Source: JASMHC01 sp964476515
Lineage (GTDB): Bacteria; Pseudomonadota; Alphaproteobacteria; Rhodobacterales; Rhodobacteraceae
Reading direction: 5' to 3'
DNA: 35,535 nt
Assembly (NCBI GenBank): GCA_964476515.1
Contig: CAYZAY010000018.1
Coordinates: 1 to 35,535, forward strand
Below, piece by piece: positions 1 through 7,260 of the stretch. How positions within the stretch are numbered: position 1 is the first letter of the stretch; every line of letters starts with the position of its first letter. Position numbers and translations under genes: made by a program. A model generated the notes under the pieces. That model was given only the letters and a program-made list of their open reading frames with translations, had not been told where the DNA came from and made no database searches.

Positions 1-1495
1 CCAACAATTGGTCGTTCACCGCTTGGTCAATCTTGGGTTCCTGATATTCGCGCAGCATCTTTTTCGCAACGCCAAGAGCGCGTTCGGTGATCTCAACCGA
101 GCCTTCGGCAACCCATTGTTCGATTGAATTGTTGTCGAACAATTCGGGCATAAAATACGCCCGCTGGAAGTTGTCCTGTGTATGGGGGTGCCCCAGATAA
201 TGCCCCCCAGGTCCAACATCGCGCACAGCTGATAAGGCTTCGTCGAAATCGTCCCAACGCGGCCCTTCGGCCATACGGTAGGCCATCGCGCATTGCTCGG
301 AATCGACGATGAACTTGGCAACAGAACAATGCATCCCAGCCTCGTTCCAGCCAGCCGAGTGCCAGATGTAATTCGCGCCCGCATGCATAACAGATGACAA
401 CGTCGTGGCACTTTCATACCCCGCCTGCGCGTCAAATGTCTTGGCCCCGCCCAGCGTATTAGATGTGCGCCAAGGCACGCCATAAAATCGCGCCATTTGA
501 CCTATCATAAAGTTCATCATGCTGATCTCGGGTGTGCCAGCCATCGGTGCTCCGGATTTCATTGAAACGGTCGACAGATAGTGGCCGTAGATCGCGGGCG
601 CCCCTTTGCGGATGACCTGAGAATAGGCCAGCGCCGACAAAGCCTCGGCGTTCAACTGGGCGACGGATGGCACGACCGACGCAGGCGTATTCGCCCCACC
701 CAACACGAACGGCGAACAAAGCACCGGCTGGTTGCGCTTACAAAACGCCCGCATTGCGCCGAGCATGGTTTCGTCCCACACCAGCGGAGAGTTGCCGTTG
801 ATATTGCCGGTCACAACGGGGTGATTGTCGATGAACCCTTCGCCAAACAGGATGTCACACATGTCCATGACGTCTTCGGCGTTCTTGGGGCTGGTGGTCA
901 TCCCCATGAACGTCTTGTCGGAATACTTCATCGACGAATAAGTGATCTGCAAATGCCGTTGGCTGATCGGATGATCGTAGGGTTCCACGATGTGATGCGC
1001 CGAGGAATGCAGCGCCGGTGACATATGCGCCAGCTTGTGGAACATCGCGAGGTCTTCCAGCATCGGGTTGCGCCGCACATCGTCAAGATCGCGCAGGAAC
1101 GGCGCGCCGGTCATCGGAATGAACATCGACCTATTGCCGCCAAGCGGAATGTTATTCGCTGGATTGCGCGCGTGATAGGTGAAAGACGAAGGGATCGTCG
1201 AAATCAGCTCGCGCACCATTTCGCGGTCCAGATAGACGGTTTCGCCCTCAACCTTGGCTCCGGCTTTTTTCCAGTCCTCCAACGCGATGTCATCACGGAA
1301 AACCACACCGACCTCTTCAAGGATCGACATCGAGGCGTCATCAAGACGACAGACCTGATCTTCGTCCATTACCTCGCAATTGGGTAGGTTGTTGGTCAGG
1401 CCCGGTAGCATCTTGTGGTTCGGCGCAGACCTTATGGCCTGACGGGCGGCGCGGCCACCGCCGCGCACGCGACGGGGGGCAGTCATGGTGGTCAT
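1..1495 (-). CDS. MttB-family (trimethylamine methyltransferase-like) protein, C-terminus cut by window edge
   Basis: The reading frame is open from the ATG at 1495 to the left edge (498 codons, no stop), so roughly the last 15-20 residues of a typical 510-520 residue family member are missing. Recognisable features are the C-terminal block GHYLGHPHTQDNF and the preceding glycine-rich GGANTPAS segment typical of MttB/MtgB corrinoid-methyltransferase folds. Family knowledge: archaeal MttB demethylates trimethylamine using pyrrolysine encoded by an in-frame amber codon; many bacterial homologues (e.g. MtgB for glycine betaine) lack it. No in-frame TAG occurs here, so this is a non-pyrrolysine member. 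A ribosome site AGAGGTG lies 4 bases before the start, and an in-frame ATG three codons later is the alternative. It lies downstream of an oxidase/ALDH/lyase operon but is separated from it by a terminator-like element, so it probably has its own promoter. The substrate (a quaternary or tertiary amine) is inferred only. Confidence 0.85.
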   Translation of the reverse strand, partial: MTTMTAPRRVRGGGRAARQAIRSAPNHKMLPGLTNNLPNCEVMDEDQVCRLDDASMSILEEVGVVFRDDIALEDWKKAGAKVEGETVYLDREMVRELISTIPSSFTYHARNPANNIPLGGNRSMFIPMTGAPFLRDLDDVRRNPMLEDLAMFHKLAHMSPALHSSAHHIVEPYDHPISQRHLQITYSSMKYSDKTFMGMTTSPKNAEDVMDMCDILFGEGFIDNHPVVTGNINGNSPLVWDETMLGAMRAFCKRNQPVLCSPFVLGGANTPASVVPSVAQLNAEALSALAYSQVIRKGAPAIYGHYLSTVSMKSGAPMAGTPEISMMNFMIGQMARFYGVPWRTSNTLGGAKTFDAQAGYESATTLSSVMHAGANYIWHSAGWNEAGMHCSVAKFIVDSEQCAMAYRMAEGPRWDDFDEALSAVRDVGPGGHYLGHPHTQDNFQRAYFMPELFDNNSIEQWVAEGSVEITERALGVAKKMLREYQEPKIDQAVNDQLL

Positions 1496-1591
1496 CGGAC
1501 ACCTCTAGTCTGTTGAATTGCCACCAGATTACCCACCCAGATCACAGCTTCTAACCCTTTGGCGAAATAACTCGACAGAATCCGACCTGTC

Positions 1592-1660
1592 TTGCTTTCA
1601 TCTTTCGTAAAATACTCCGGGGGTGAATTTGCCAAAGGCAAAGAGGGGGCAGCGCCCCCT
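1592..1660 (-). terminator. Two-hairpin 3' element after the FAD oxidase gene
   Basis: Reading the minus strand, a 7-bp GC stem (AGGGGGC / GCCCCCT, 1644-1660, 3-nt loop) is followed directly by a second perfect 6-bp stem (TTTGCC-TTT-GGCAAA, 1628-1642, sharing one or two bases with the first) and then a pyrimidine/AT-rich tail containing CCCCCGGAGTATTTT and GAAAGATGAAAG. The first stem plus CTTTG tail could act as an intrinsic terminator for the oxidase operon. The layout resembles a 3' element I associate with Roseobacter genomes, but that is memory, not a search. The remaining 1496-1591 stretch must hold the mttB-like promoter; no convincing -35/-10 was identified. Confidence 0.6.
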
Positions 1661-1691
1661 CCACACGTCGACCGCGCAGCGGGCGAAACCA

Positions 1692-3023
1692 TTATTCCGC
1701 CCCGGCGCGCCACTCTTTCCAGCGCAAATAGGCATTGGCACCGATGGTCGAAAACGGTTCGGGTGGAAGACGCGACGGGTCCTCTTCAGCAGAAAAATGA
1801 CGGGTAATGTCGCTCTCGACACCCATCGCAAGTTCCGCGGCACCCATGCCGGTCATCGTTCCGCGCGCGGTCCCCAGACCGTTTTGAACGCAGGCCGAAT
1901 ACACCCCGTCATCCAGTTCGCGCAGCACCGACACACCGTTTTGGGACAGGCACAAATGCCCTGCCCAACTGTATTCCGCCTTCAGTCCAGACAGTTGAGG
2001 GAACCTCTGGTCAAACTTCCCTTGATGGACGCCAGCCGCCCAGCGAATGCTACGATCAGACACTTCCATATTGGGCCGAAAATGGGCGCAGGTGCGGGTA
2101 ATGATGCGGTTCCCACCCTGTCCGGCATCAATCCGGCGCATGGTGGTGCCCATAGGATCTGACGGGGTGATACCCCAGCGCGACGCACCGCCCAGCAGCT
2201 TCATCTGATCATCCGACAGTTCCGGCGACATCGATGCGTAGAGCATCACATGCATCAACCGCCCGCGTTTATAACCGAAGCTTTCAAGGTGGCCGTTGTT
2301 GGCGAGGATGATCTTGGGGGTGGTAACTTTGGCCGCCGCCGTTTCGACAACCCAATCCGATCCTGCGCGTTCAAACCCGCGCACGGGTGAGTTTTCGTGC
2401 AGCGCGATCTTTTGCGCCAAGCCCGCGCCCATACCGCGGATATATCCAGCGGGCTGCAGGATCACCGTTCCAGGGGTATAAAGACCCGAGGTGTAATGCG
2501 GCGAACCCGTCAGCTGCTGCATGCTCTGCTGGTCCAGCAATTCACACGGTTCGCCTAGCCCTTGCAGATGTTTGGCATAGCTTTCGTTGTGGTGATCGCC
2601 TGCCGTTGTCGCCGCACCGTTTACCTTGCCGCATTCGTCGAAATAATCGGGCTTGATGCCATAATCCGCCACCGCGTCGCAGGCAAAGTTGATGGCTGTA
2701 CGGTTCAGATTGATCAAAGCGCGATCATCGCCCGCACCTGCGTAGTCTTCCGAGGTCAATTCATGCGGCAAGTCGATCATGAAACCGGAATTGCGGCCTG
2801 CCGAGCTTTCGGCCAAACGGCCTGCTTCTAGCAGAACCACGTCCAAAGATGGATCTATCTGCAGCAACCGCCGTGCAGCGGCCACGCCCGCGAACCCGCC
2901 GCCTATGATGACAACATCAGCCGTCCGGTCAGAGGTCAGCGGCCGTGGATCGGGCTGCGGCCCCAGAATGGCGTTCCATGCTGCCGGTCCACGATGGACC
3001 GGCAAGCGCATTGCGCGTGGCAT
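1692..3023 (-). CDS. FAD-dependent oxidoreductase, DAO/PuuB-like amine or imino-acid oxidase
   Basis: This 443-residue protein belongs to the D-amino-acid-oxidase (DAO) fold. A Rossmann dinucleotide-binding motif GGGFAG sits at residues 41-46 after a roughly 35-residue N-terminal tail, followed by an acidic strand end (VVLLEAGRL) and the SSAGRNSGF segment typical of PuuB/OrdL proteins. The C-terminal NGLGTARGTMTG block is the usual FAD-contacting loop. Such enzymes oxidise C-N bonds of amines, N-methyl amino acids or cyclic imino acids, giving an aldehyde or imine plus reduced flavin. Its ATG shares a base with the stop of the upstream aldehyde dehydrogenase (TGATG), so the two are translationally coupled and the aldehyde product is presumably passed on. 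The exact substrate cannot be read from sequence. Confidence 0.85.
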   Translation of the reverse strand: MPRAMRLPVHRGPAAWNAILGPQPDPRPLTSDRTADVVIIGGGFAGVAAARRLLQIDPSLDVVLLEAGRLAESSAGRNSGFMIDLPHELTSEDYAGAGDDRALINLNRTAINFACDAVADYGIKPDYFDECGKVNGAATTAGDHHNESYAKHLQGLGEPCELLDQQSMQQLTGSPHYTSGLYTPGTVILQPAGYIRGMGAGLAQKIALHENSPVRGFERAGSDWVVETAAAKVTTPKIILANNGHLESFGYKRGRLMHVMLYASMSPELSDDQMKLLGGASRWGITPSDPMGTTMRRIDAGQGGNRIITRTCAHFRPNMEVSDRSIRWAAGVHQGKFDQRFPQLSGLKAEYSWAGHLCLSQNGVSVLRELDDGVYSACVQNGLGTARGTMTGMGAAELAMGVESDITRHFSAEEDPSRLPPEPFSTIGANAYLRWKEWRAGAE

Positions 3024-4519
3024 CAGTCGACCGCGTCTTCGTCGTCGTCCGACAGGTCCAGCCAGATGGTTTTCAACTGGGTGTACTGATCATGGGCATG
3101 AACCGAGTTATCGCGCCCACCAAAGCCCGACTGCTTGTAGCCGCCGAACGGGGTGGACATGTCGCCTTCGCCAAAACAGTTCACGGTGACGGTGCCTGCT
3201 TTGATGGCGCGTGCCGCCCTAAGTGCCTTTTTGCCGTTGGCCGAAAAGACCGAGGCCGCCAGCCCGTACTCGGTGTCATTGGCCAATGCGATGGCTTCAT
3301 CCCATGTCGTGACGGTCATCACCGAAAGGACAGGCCCAAAGATTTCCTCTCGCGCGGCTTTCGAGCCTTCGGCCACATCCATCACGGTTGGTTGGACATA
3401 GGCTCCGTCCACGGCTTCGCCGCCTAGGTGTACCTTTTCGCCTTCGTTCAGATAGGTGCAAACCTTGTCGAAATGCGCCTTGCTGACCAAAGCCCCCACA
3501 CGGTTTTCGGGGTCGAGCGGATCGCCCAGCGGCCATTCGCGGGCGTGCGCCAGCACACGATCCAGTAGCGCGTCTTTGACGTCTTCGTGTACGATCAAAC
3601 GTGATGTGGCCGAGCAGTTTTCGCCCATGTTCCAGAACGCGCCGTTGACGACATGCGCCGCAACATTGTCGAGATTTTCGGCATCATCCATGACCACGCA
3701 AGGGTTCTTGCCCCCCATCTCAAGCGTGATTTCTTTCAGGTTGCTATCGGCTGAATAGCGCAGGAAACGACGGCCTGTGGCGGTCGAACCGGTAAAGCTG
3801 ACCATGTCAATGTCCATATGGGTGCCGATGGGTTCGCCTACGTCAGGGCCACTGCCCGGAACGATGTTTAGAACACCCGCCGGAATGCCCGCCTCCATCG
3901 CCAGTTCGGCGACGCGTAGGGCGGTCAGGGTGGTTTCAGCCGCGGGTTTCACGATGACGGAACAACCTGCTGCCAAAGCTGGGGCGATCTTCCAAGCCAA
4001 CATCAGCAGTGGGAAGTTCCACGGCAGCACCAAACCGATCACGCCCACAGGCTCACGAACAACCATCGCCATGTGATTGTCCGATGCAGGTGCCACCTGA
4101 TCGTAGAGCTTATCAATCGCCTCGGCATGCCACTTGATGCAGTGGATCGTCTCGGGCACGTCGACCTCTTCACAGTCAAAGATCGTTTTGCCGCTGTCGA
4201 TGCTTTCCATCACCGCCAGTTCACGGGCGTTACGGGTCATCAGCTTGCACAGACGGATCAGAACATCCTTGCGCTCAGATGGATGAAGGCGTGACCAGCG
4301 GCCATCCTCAAAAGCCTCGCGGGCTTTTTCGACGGCAAAGTCCACATCTTCGGCACCACAAGCGGCGATCTTGGCCAGCACGTTTCCGGTCGCAGGGTTC
4401 GAGGTTTCGAACGTCTTGCCCGAAGCTGCAGAGCGATAGCCGCCATTGATGAACGCGCCCGTGGGAAAATCCAGATCGGCGGCGATGGCTTTGTATTCGT
4501 CTTTTGTCAGCAGTCCCAT
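3023..4519 (-). CDS. NAD(P)-dependent aldehyde dehydrogenase (PuuC-like)
   Basis: Full-length (498 aa) member of the ALDH superfamily, oxidising an aldehyde to the acid in the cytoplasm. Catalytic signature residues are all visible: Asn168 in PWNFP, Lys191 in VKPAAET (cofactor binding), Glu267 in LEMGGK and nucleophile Cys302 in GENCSA; the SFTGST nucleotide-binding turn is near 241-246. The closest familiar relatives are gamma-glutamyl-aminobutyraldehyde and betaine-type dehydrogenases. It lies 4 bp after the DapA-like gene and overlaps the oxidase gene, so it forms the middle of a three-enzyme catabolic operon. An alternative role as an alpha-ketoglutarate-semialdehyde dehydrogenase (hydroxyproline pathway) would fit the neighbours, but the sequence alone does not decide this. 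Confidence 0.92.
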   Translation of the reverse strand: MGLLTKDEYKAIAADLDFPTGAFINGGYRSAASGKTFETSNPATGNVLAKIAACGAEDVDFAVEKAREAFEDGRWSRLHPSERKDVLIRLCKLMTRNARELAVMESIDSGKTIFDCEEVDVPETIHCIKWHAEAIDKLYDQVAPASDNHMAMVVREPVGVIGLVLPWNFPLLMLAWKIAPALAAGCSVIVKPAAETTLTALRVAELAMEAGIPAGVLNIVPGSGPDVGEPIGTHMDIDMVSFTGSTATGRRFLRYSADSNLKEITLEMGGKNPCVVMDDAENLDNVAAHVVNGAFWNMGENCSATSRLIVHEDVKDALLDRVLAHAREWPLGDPLDPENRVGALVSKAHFDKVCTYLNEGEKVHLGGEAVDGAYVQPTVMDVAEGSKAAREEIFGPVLSVMTVTTWDEAIALANDTEYGLAASVFSANGKKALRAARAIKAGTVTVNCFGEGDMSTPFGGYKQSGFGGRDNSVHAHDQYTQLKTIWLDLSDDDEDAVD

Positions 4520-4523
4520 TGGT

Positions 4524-5441
4524 TCACCCCTCGGCCTGAATGTCTGCGATGGTGCGTTTCAGCACTTTTACCACTTGTTCTAGTTCGCGTTTGTCATCCT
4601 TATTCAGCGCCTTCAGCGGACGCCGGACGACCGAACAGTCAATGCCGTTCATCGTAACGCCATGCTTGATGGTCTGGATAAACTTGCCACCCTGTTCGAG
4701 CACGCTCATCATCGGCAGCAGCGCGGTCATGATACGGCGGCCTTTGGTGAAGTTTCCTTCGACCACACAGGCATTGTAGAGAGCGACGTGTTCTTCGGGC
4801 AGGAAGTTCGATCCGCCACAGACCCAGAATTGTGCGCCCCAAGCGAAGAATTCGAGCGCTTGGTCATCCATGCCGCAACCAAGCTGAATATGCGGATAGT
4901 CACGCGCCAGCAGGTGAACGCGGTTGATGTCACCCGAGCTTTCCTTGATGCCGCAGAAGTTCCGACTGCGACCCACGCGATCAAGGAACTCTTCACCCAT
5001 CAAAGTGCCGGTGCGGTGCGGGTAGTTGTAAAGCATGATCGGCAGATCAGCAGCGCGGTCAATCGCCAGCGCGTTCAGCGCGTTCTCGCGGTCCGTCGGC
5101 ACAGCGTAGGGGGGCGAGGCGAGCAGGATACTGTCCGCGCCCATATCCTTGGCCGCAACTGCAAGCGCAATCGCGTCGTCGGTCAGCATTGCGCCAGTTC
5201 CGACGACCAACGGCAGACGCCCGTTGATCCGCTCTTTCGTGAAGCGGGCAATCTCGACCCGTTCGGCGACAGTCTGAGCGTAGTTTTCACCCGTCGACCC
5301 GCCCGAGATCAGGCCATGCACGCCCGCCGCGATCAGGTATTCGATCACATCCGCCAGCCCGTCCCAATGGACCGTGCCGTCGCCGTGATATGGCGTCACC
5401 ACTGGGGTGTAGATGCCATCAAAGTTAAAGATTGGAGTCAT
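4524..5441 (-). CDS. DapA/NanA-family lyase or deaminase (dihydrodipicolinate synthase superfamily)
   Basis: The start is set at the ATG at 5441 (305 aa): it has a GAGGGA ribosome site 3 bases upstream and lies 7 bp past the regulator gene, whereas a longer frame would overlap that gene. The class I aldolase hallmarks are present: the GGSTGE carboxylate-binding loop, Tyr138 in LYNYPHRTG, and Schiff-base Lys166 in GIKESSGD. Family members include DHDPS, N-acetylneuraminate lyase, KDG aldolase and the hydroxyproline-pathway HypD deaminase. Placement among an oxidase, an aldehyde dehydrogenase and a GntR regulator argues for a catabolic enzyme, not lysine biosynthesis. A HypD-like deaminase acting between an imino-acid oxidase and a semialdehyde dehydrogenase is the most coherent guess, but unproven. 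Confidence 0.85.
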   Translation of the reverse strand: MTPIFNFDGIYTPVVTPYHGDGTVHWDGLADVIEYLIAAGVHGLISGGSTGENYAQTVAERVEIARFTKERINGRLPLVVGTGAMLTDDAIALAVAAKDMGADSILLASPPYAVPTDRENALNALAIDRAADLPIMLYNYPHRTGTLMGEEFLDRVGRSRNFCGIKESSGDINRVHLLARDYPHIQLGCGMDDQALEFFAWGAQFWVCGGSNFLPEEHVALYNACVVEGNFTKGRRIMTALLPMMSVLEQGGKFIQTIKHGVTMNGIDCSVVRRPLKALNKDDKRELEQVVKVLKRTIADIQAEG

Positions 5442-5448
5442 TGGTCCC

Positions 5449-6159
5449 TCATGCTGTGCGGGCGCCGGGGGCGGCACCCAAAGGCGCTTCAAGCGCTGTT
5501 GGCATTACGAAAAGTTCGATCTGACCACGGGAAAGTTCCCAATGATCCAAAGCAAGTTGTGCGGCTTTCGCGCTGTCACCGTTTTCGATTGCGCGGATGA
5601 TGCCATCGTGCTGTTCGCTGGCGAGCGATACGTTTTCGGCCATGCGGCTGTTGCGCGGCTGGTAAAACGTCATCGAGATCCGCGCGTGGTCGATTAACAG
5701 ACGGTTGAGGCTGGGCAGCAGATAAACGTTCCCCGCCATTTCGCCAGTGATCGCGTGAAAGCGGTTGTTGGAAAGCGTCCGGTCGCTTGGGTTGCCAGTT
5801 CGAAGCGTTGATTTGAACGCTTGTTGCGCGTCTTTAAGTTCGTCCAATTGCGCCAGTGTAGCATTTTCAGCGGCCAATTGCGTGATCGAGCTGTAGATCA
5901 TCGGCGCGGCAAGGAAAAAGTCACGTAAGGTCCGGTGACCCATATCTGCAACCCGCGCGCCGCGGTTTTGGTGCAGTGTCAGATATCCTTCGCCGGCCAG
6001 TTCGCGGAAAGCATCACGCAGGGGGGTGCGGGACAACCCGTAGTCGTCGGACAGGCTGACCTCGTCCAGATCAGCGCCGGGTTGAAGTGTCATGGTCAGA
6101 ACATCACGACGCAGCGCTTCGAGAAGCAGTTCTTTTCGTTCTTTGGCGGTCGCAGACAA
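5449..6159 (-). CDS. GntR-family regulator, FCD (FadR/VanR) subgroup
   Basis: A 236-aa regulator with an N-terminal winged helix (residues about 8-72; recognition region GLSRTPLRDAFREL, wing HQNRGARV) and a helical FCD ligand domain. The FCD metal/ligand histidines are visible in NRFHAITG, EQHDGIIRAI and LDHWELS. These proteins usually repress a neighbouring catabolic operon until an organic acid binds. It uses a TTG start at 6159 preceded by AGGGGA. As first gene of the operon with the lyase, aldehyde dehydrogenase and oxidase, it likely autoregulates from the divergent promoter region. The effector is unknown. Confidence 0.9.
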   Translation of the reverse strand: MSATAKERKELLLEALRRDVLTMTLQPGADLDEVSLSDDYGLSRTPLRDAFRELAGEGYLTLHQNRGARVADMGHRTLRDFFLAAPMIYSSITQLAAENATLAQLDELKDAQQAFKSTLRTGNPSDRTLSNNRFHAITGEMAGNVYLLPSLNRLLIDHARISMTFYQPRNSRMAENVSLASEQHDGIIRAIENGDSAKAAQLALDHWELSRGQIELFVMPTALEAPLGAAPGARTA

Positions 6160-6192
6160 CAGAATCCCCTAATCGGGGTCATTCTGCATCAA

Positions 6193-6229
6193 AATACAAA
6201 TTGAATACAATAATTATTTGTGCAATTTG
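6193..6229. promoter_or_regulatory. Operator cluster in the 123-bp divergent regulator promoter region
   Basis: The gap between the TTG of the GntR gene and the ATG of the AraC-type gene is strongly AT-rich. It holds AATACAA twice as a direct repeat (6193-6199 and 6204-6210), exactly one 11-bp turn apart, the near-palindrome TTGAATACAA (6201-6210), a perfect AATAATTATT palindrome (6209-6218), and outer arms CAAATTG (6197-6203) / CAATTTG (6223-6229). TTG...CAA half-sites match the general style of GntR/FCD operators, while the one-turn direct repeat is typical of AraC-type sites. Which protein binds what is inference. Confidence 0.55.
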
Positions 6230-6282
6230 CCGTATCATCTTCACGAAGGACCGCGAAGCGCCATCCCACGACGGAAATCGAC

Positions 6283-7239
6283 ATGACCGACCAAATTCCT
6301 GAGCATTTTGTCTTTCTTTTGGTGCATGATTACACCCATCTGGCGTTTTCTTGCGCCATCGAGCCATTGCGAATCGCCAACCTGATATCGGGGAAGCCGC
6401 TTTATGAGTGGAGCTTTATGTCCGAGAATGGGGAAACGGCGACTGCGTCCAATGAAGTGGTTACGCAGGTTCACAAAGGTTATTCAGAACTGAACCGAGG
6501 CGAACAGCTGTTTGTGCTGTCCGGCATTCGCGTCAAGGAAAACACGACGCCTGAATTGCTAGCGGTGATCCGTCGAGAACGGGCCAGAGGGCGGCTGGTC
6601 GGTGCGCTTTGTTCGGCGGCGTATTGTCTGGCAAAGGCGGGCATCCTTGATGGCCACCGCGCGGCAATTCACTGGGACTACCACGACAGCTTTATGGAGG
6701 AATTTCCCGAGGTCACCCTGGTACGCAATGTCTTCGTGGCTGACGGGAAATACATCACAGCGTCGGGCGGAACCGCGACGGCCGATTTGATGATCAACAT
6801 GATCGAACAAACCCACGGTGCCGATCTGGCGATCGAGGTTGCGGATATGATGCTTTATAATTCGGTTCGCGAACCAACCGCCGAACAAAAGCTGTCACTA
6901 CAATCACGCCATGGCATCCGGAACGAACATCTGTCCAAAGCGATCAAGATGATGACCAAGAACATCGAGCACCCTATTTCGCCGTCTGACATTGCGGATG
7001 AGGTCGGCATTTCGACCCGCCAGCTAGAGAGGCTGTTCGGGCGGCATCTGAATTGCTCACCCAAGAAATACTACGTGGATATGCGGCTGCAAAAGGCGCG
7101 GAACCTGTTGCTGCAGACGGAAAAGCCGGTGACCGAGATTGCGTTTCTATCGGGCTTTGCATCGCCTGCCCATTTCGCGCGGGTTTATCGCAACCAGTTT
7201 GGGATCACGCCAGTGAACCAGCGTGGAAAGATCGCCTGA
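6283..7239 (+). CDS. GlxA-family (GATase1-AraC) transcriptional regulator
   Basis: The start is the ATG at 6283 (318 aa, ACGGAAA upstream); a frame reaching back to 6220 would eat into the operator region. Residues about 8-190 form a DJ-1/GATase1-like sensor domain with the elbow at Cys110 (GALCSAAY) and the SGGTATADLM segment; residues 218-315 are a double helix-turn-helix AraC DNA-binding domain (DIADEVGISTRQLERLF, then IAFLSGFASPAHFARVYRNQFG). Characterised relatives include GbdR, CdhR and SouR, which activate catabolism of glycine betaine, carnitine and sarcosine. Divergence from the GntR operon and the nearby MttB-like gene are consistent with activation of quaternary-amine catabolism, but this is by analogy only. 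Confidence 0.88.
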   Translation: MTDQIPEHFVFLLVHDYTHLAFSCAIEPLRIANLISGKPLYEWSFMSENGETATASNEVVTQVHKGYSELNRGEQLFVLSGIRVKENTTPELLAVIRRERARGRLVGALCSAAYCLAKAGILDGHRAAIHWDYHDSFMEEFPEVTLVRNVFVADGKYITASGGTATADLMINMIEQTHGADLAIEVADMMLYNSVREPTAEQKLSLQSRHGIRNEHLSKAIKMMTKNIEHPISPSDIADEVGISTRQLERLFGRHLNCSPKKYYVDMRLQKARNLLLQTEKPVTEIAFLSGFASPAHFARVYRNQFGITPVNQRGKIA

Positions 7240-7260
7240 GGTGCGCAATGAATGCGCACC
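7240..7260. terminator. Perfect 8-bp hairpin between convergent genes
   Basis: GGTGCGCA (7240-7247), loop ATGAA, TGCGCACC (7253-7260). It fills the whole 21-bp gap between the AraC-type gene and the convergent methyltransferase gene and runs into CTAC, which is the methyltransferase stop region. There is no U-tract on either side, so it may be a bidirectional stem-loop or a member of a dispersed palindrome family ending in CCCTAC. Confidence 0.6.

Noticed and set aside
1..1495. Pyrrolysine-encoding mttB
   Set aside because: No in-frame TAG occurs in the 498 codons visible.
4662..5600. 312-codon plus-strand open frame opposite the DapA-like gene
   Set aside because: Antisense shadow of a clearly conserved gene; the translation lacks any recognisable motif.
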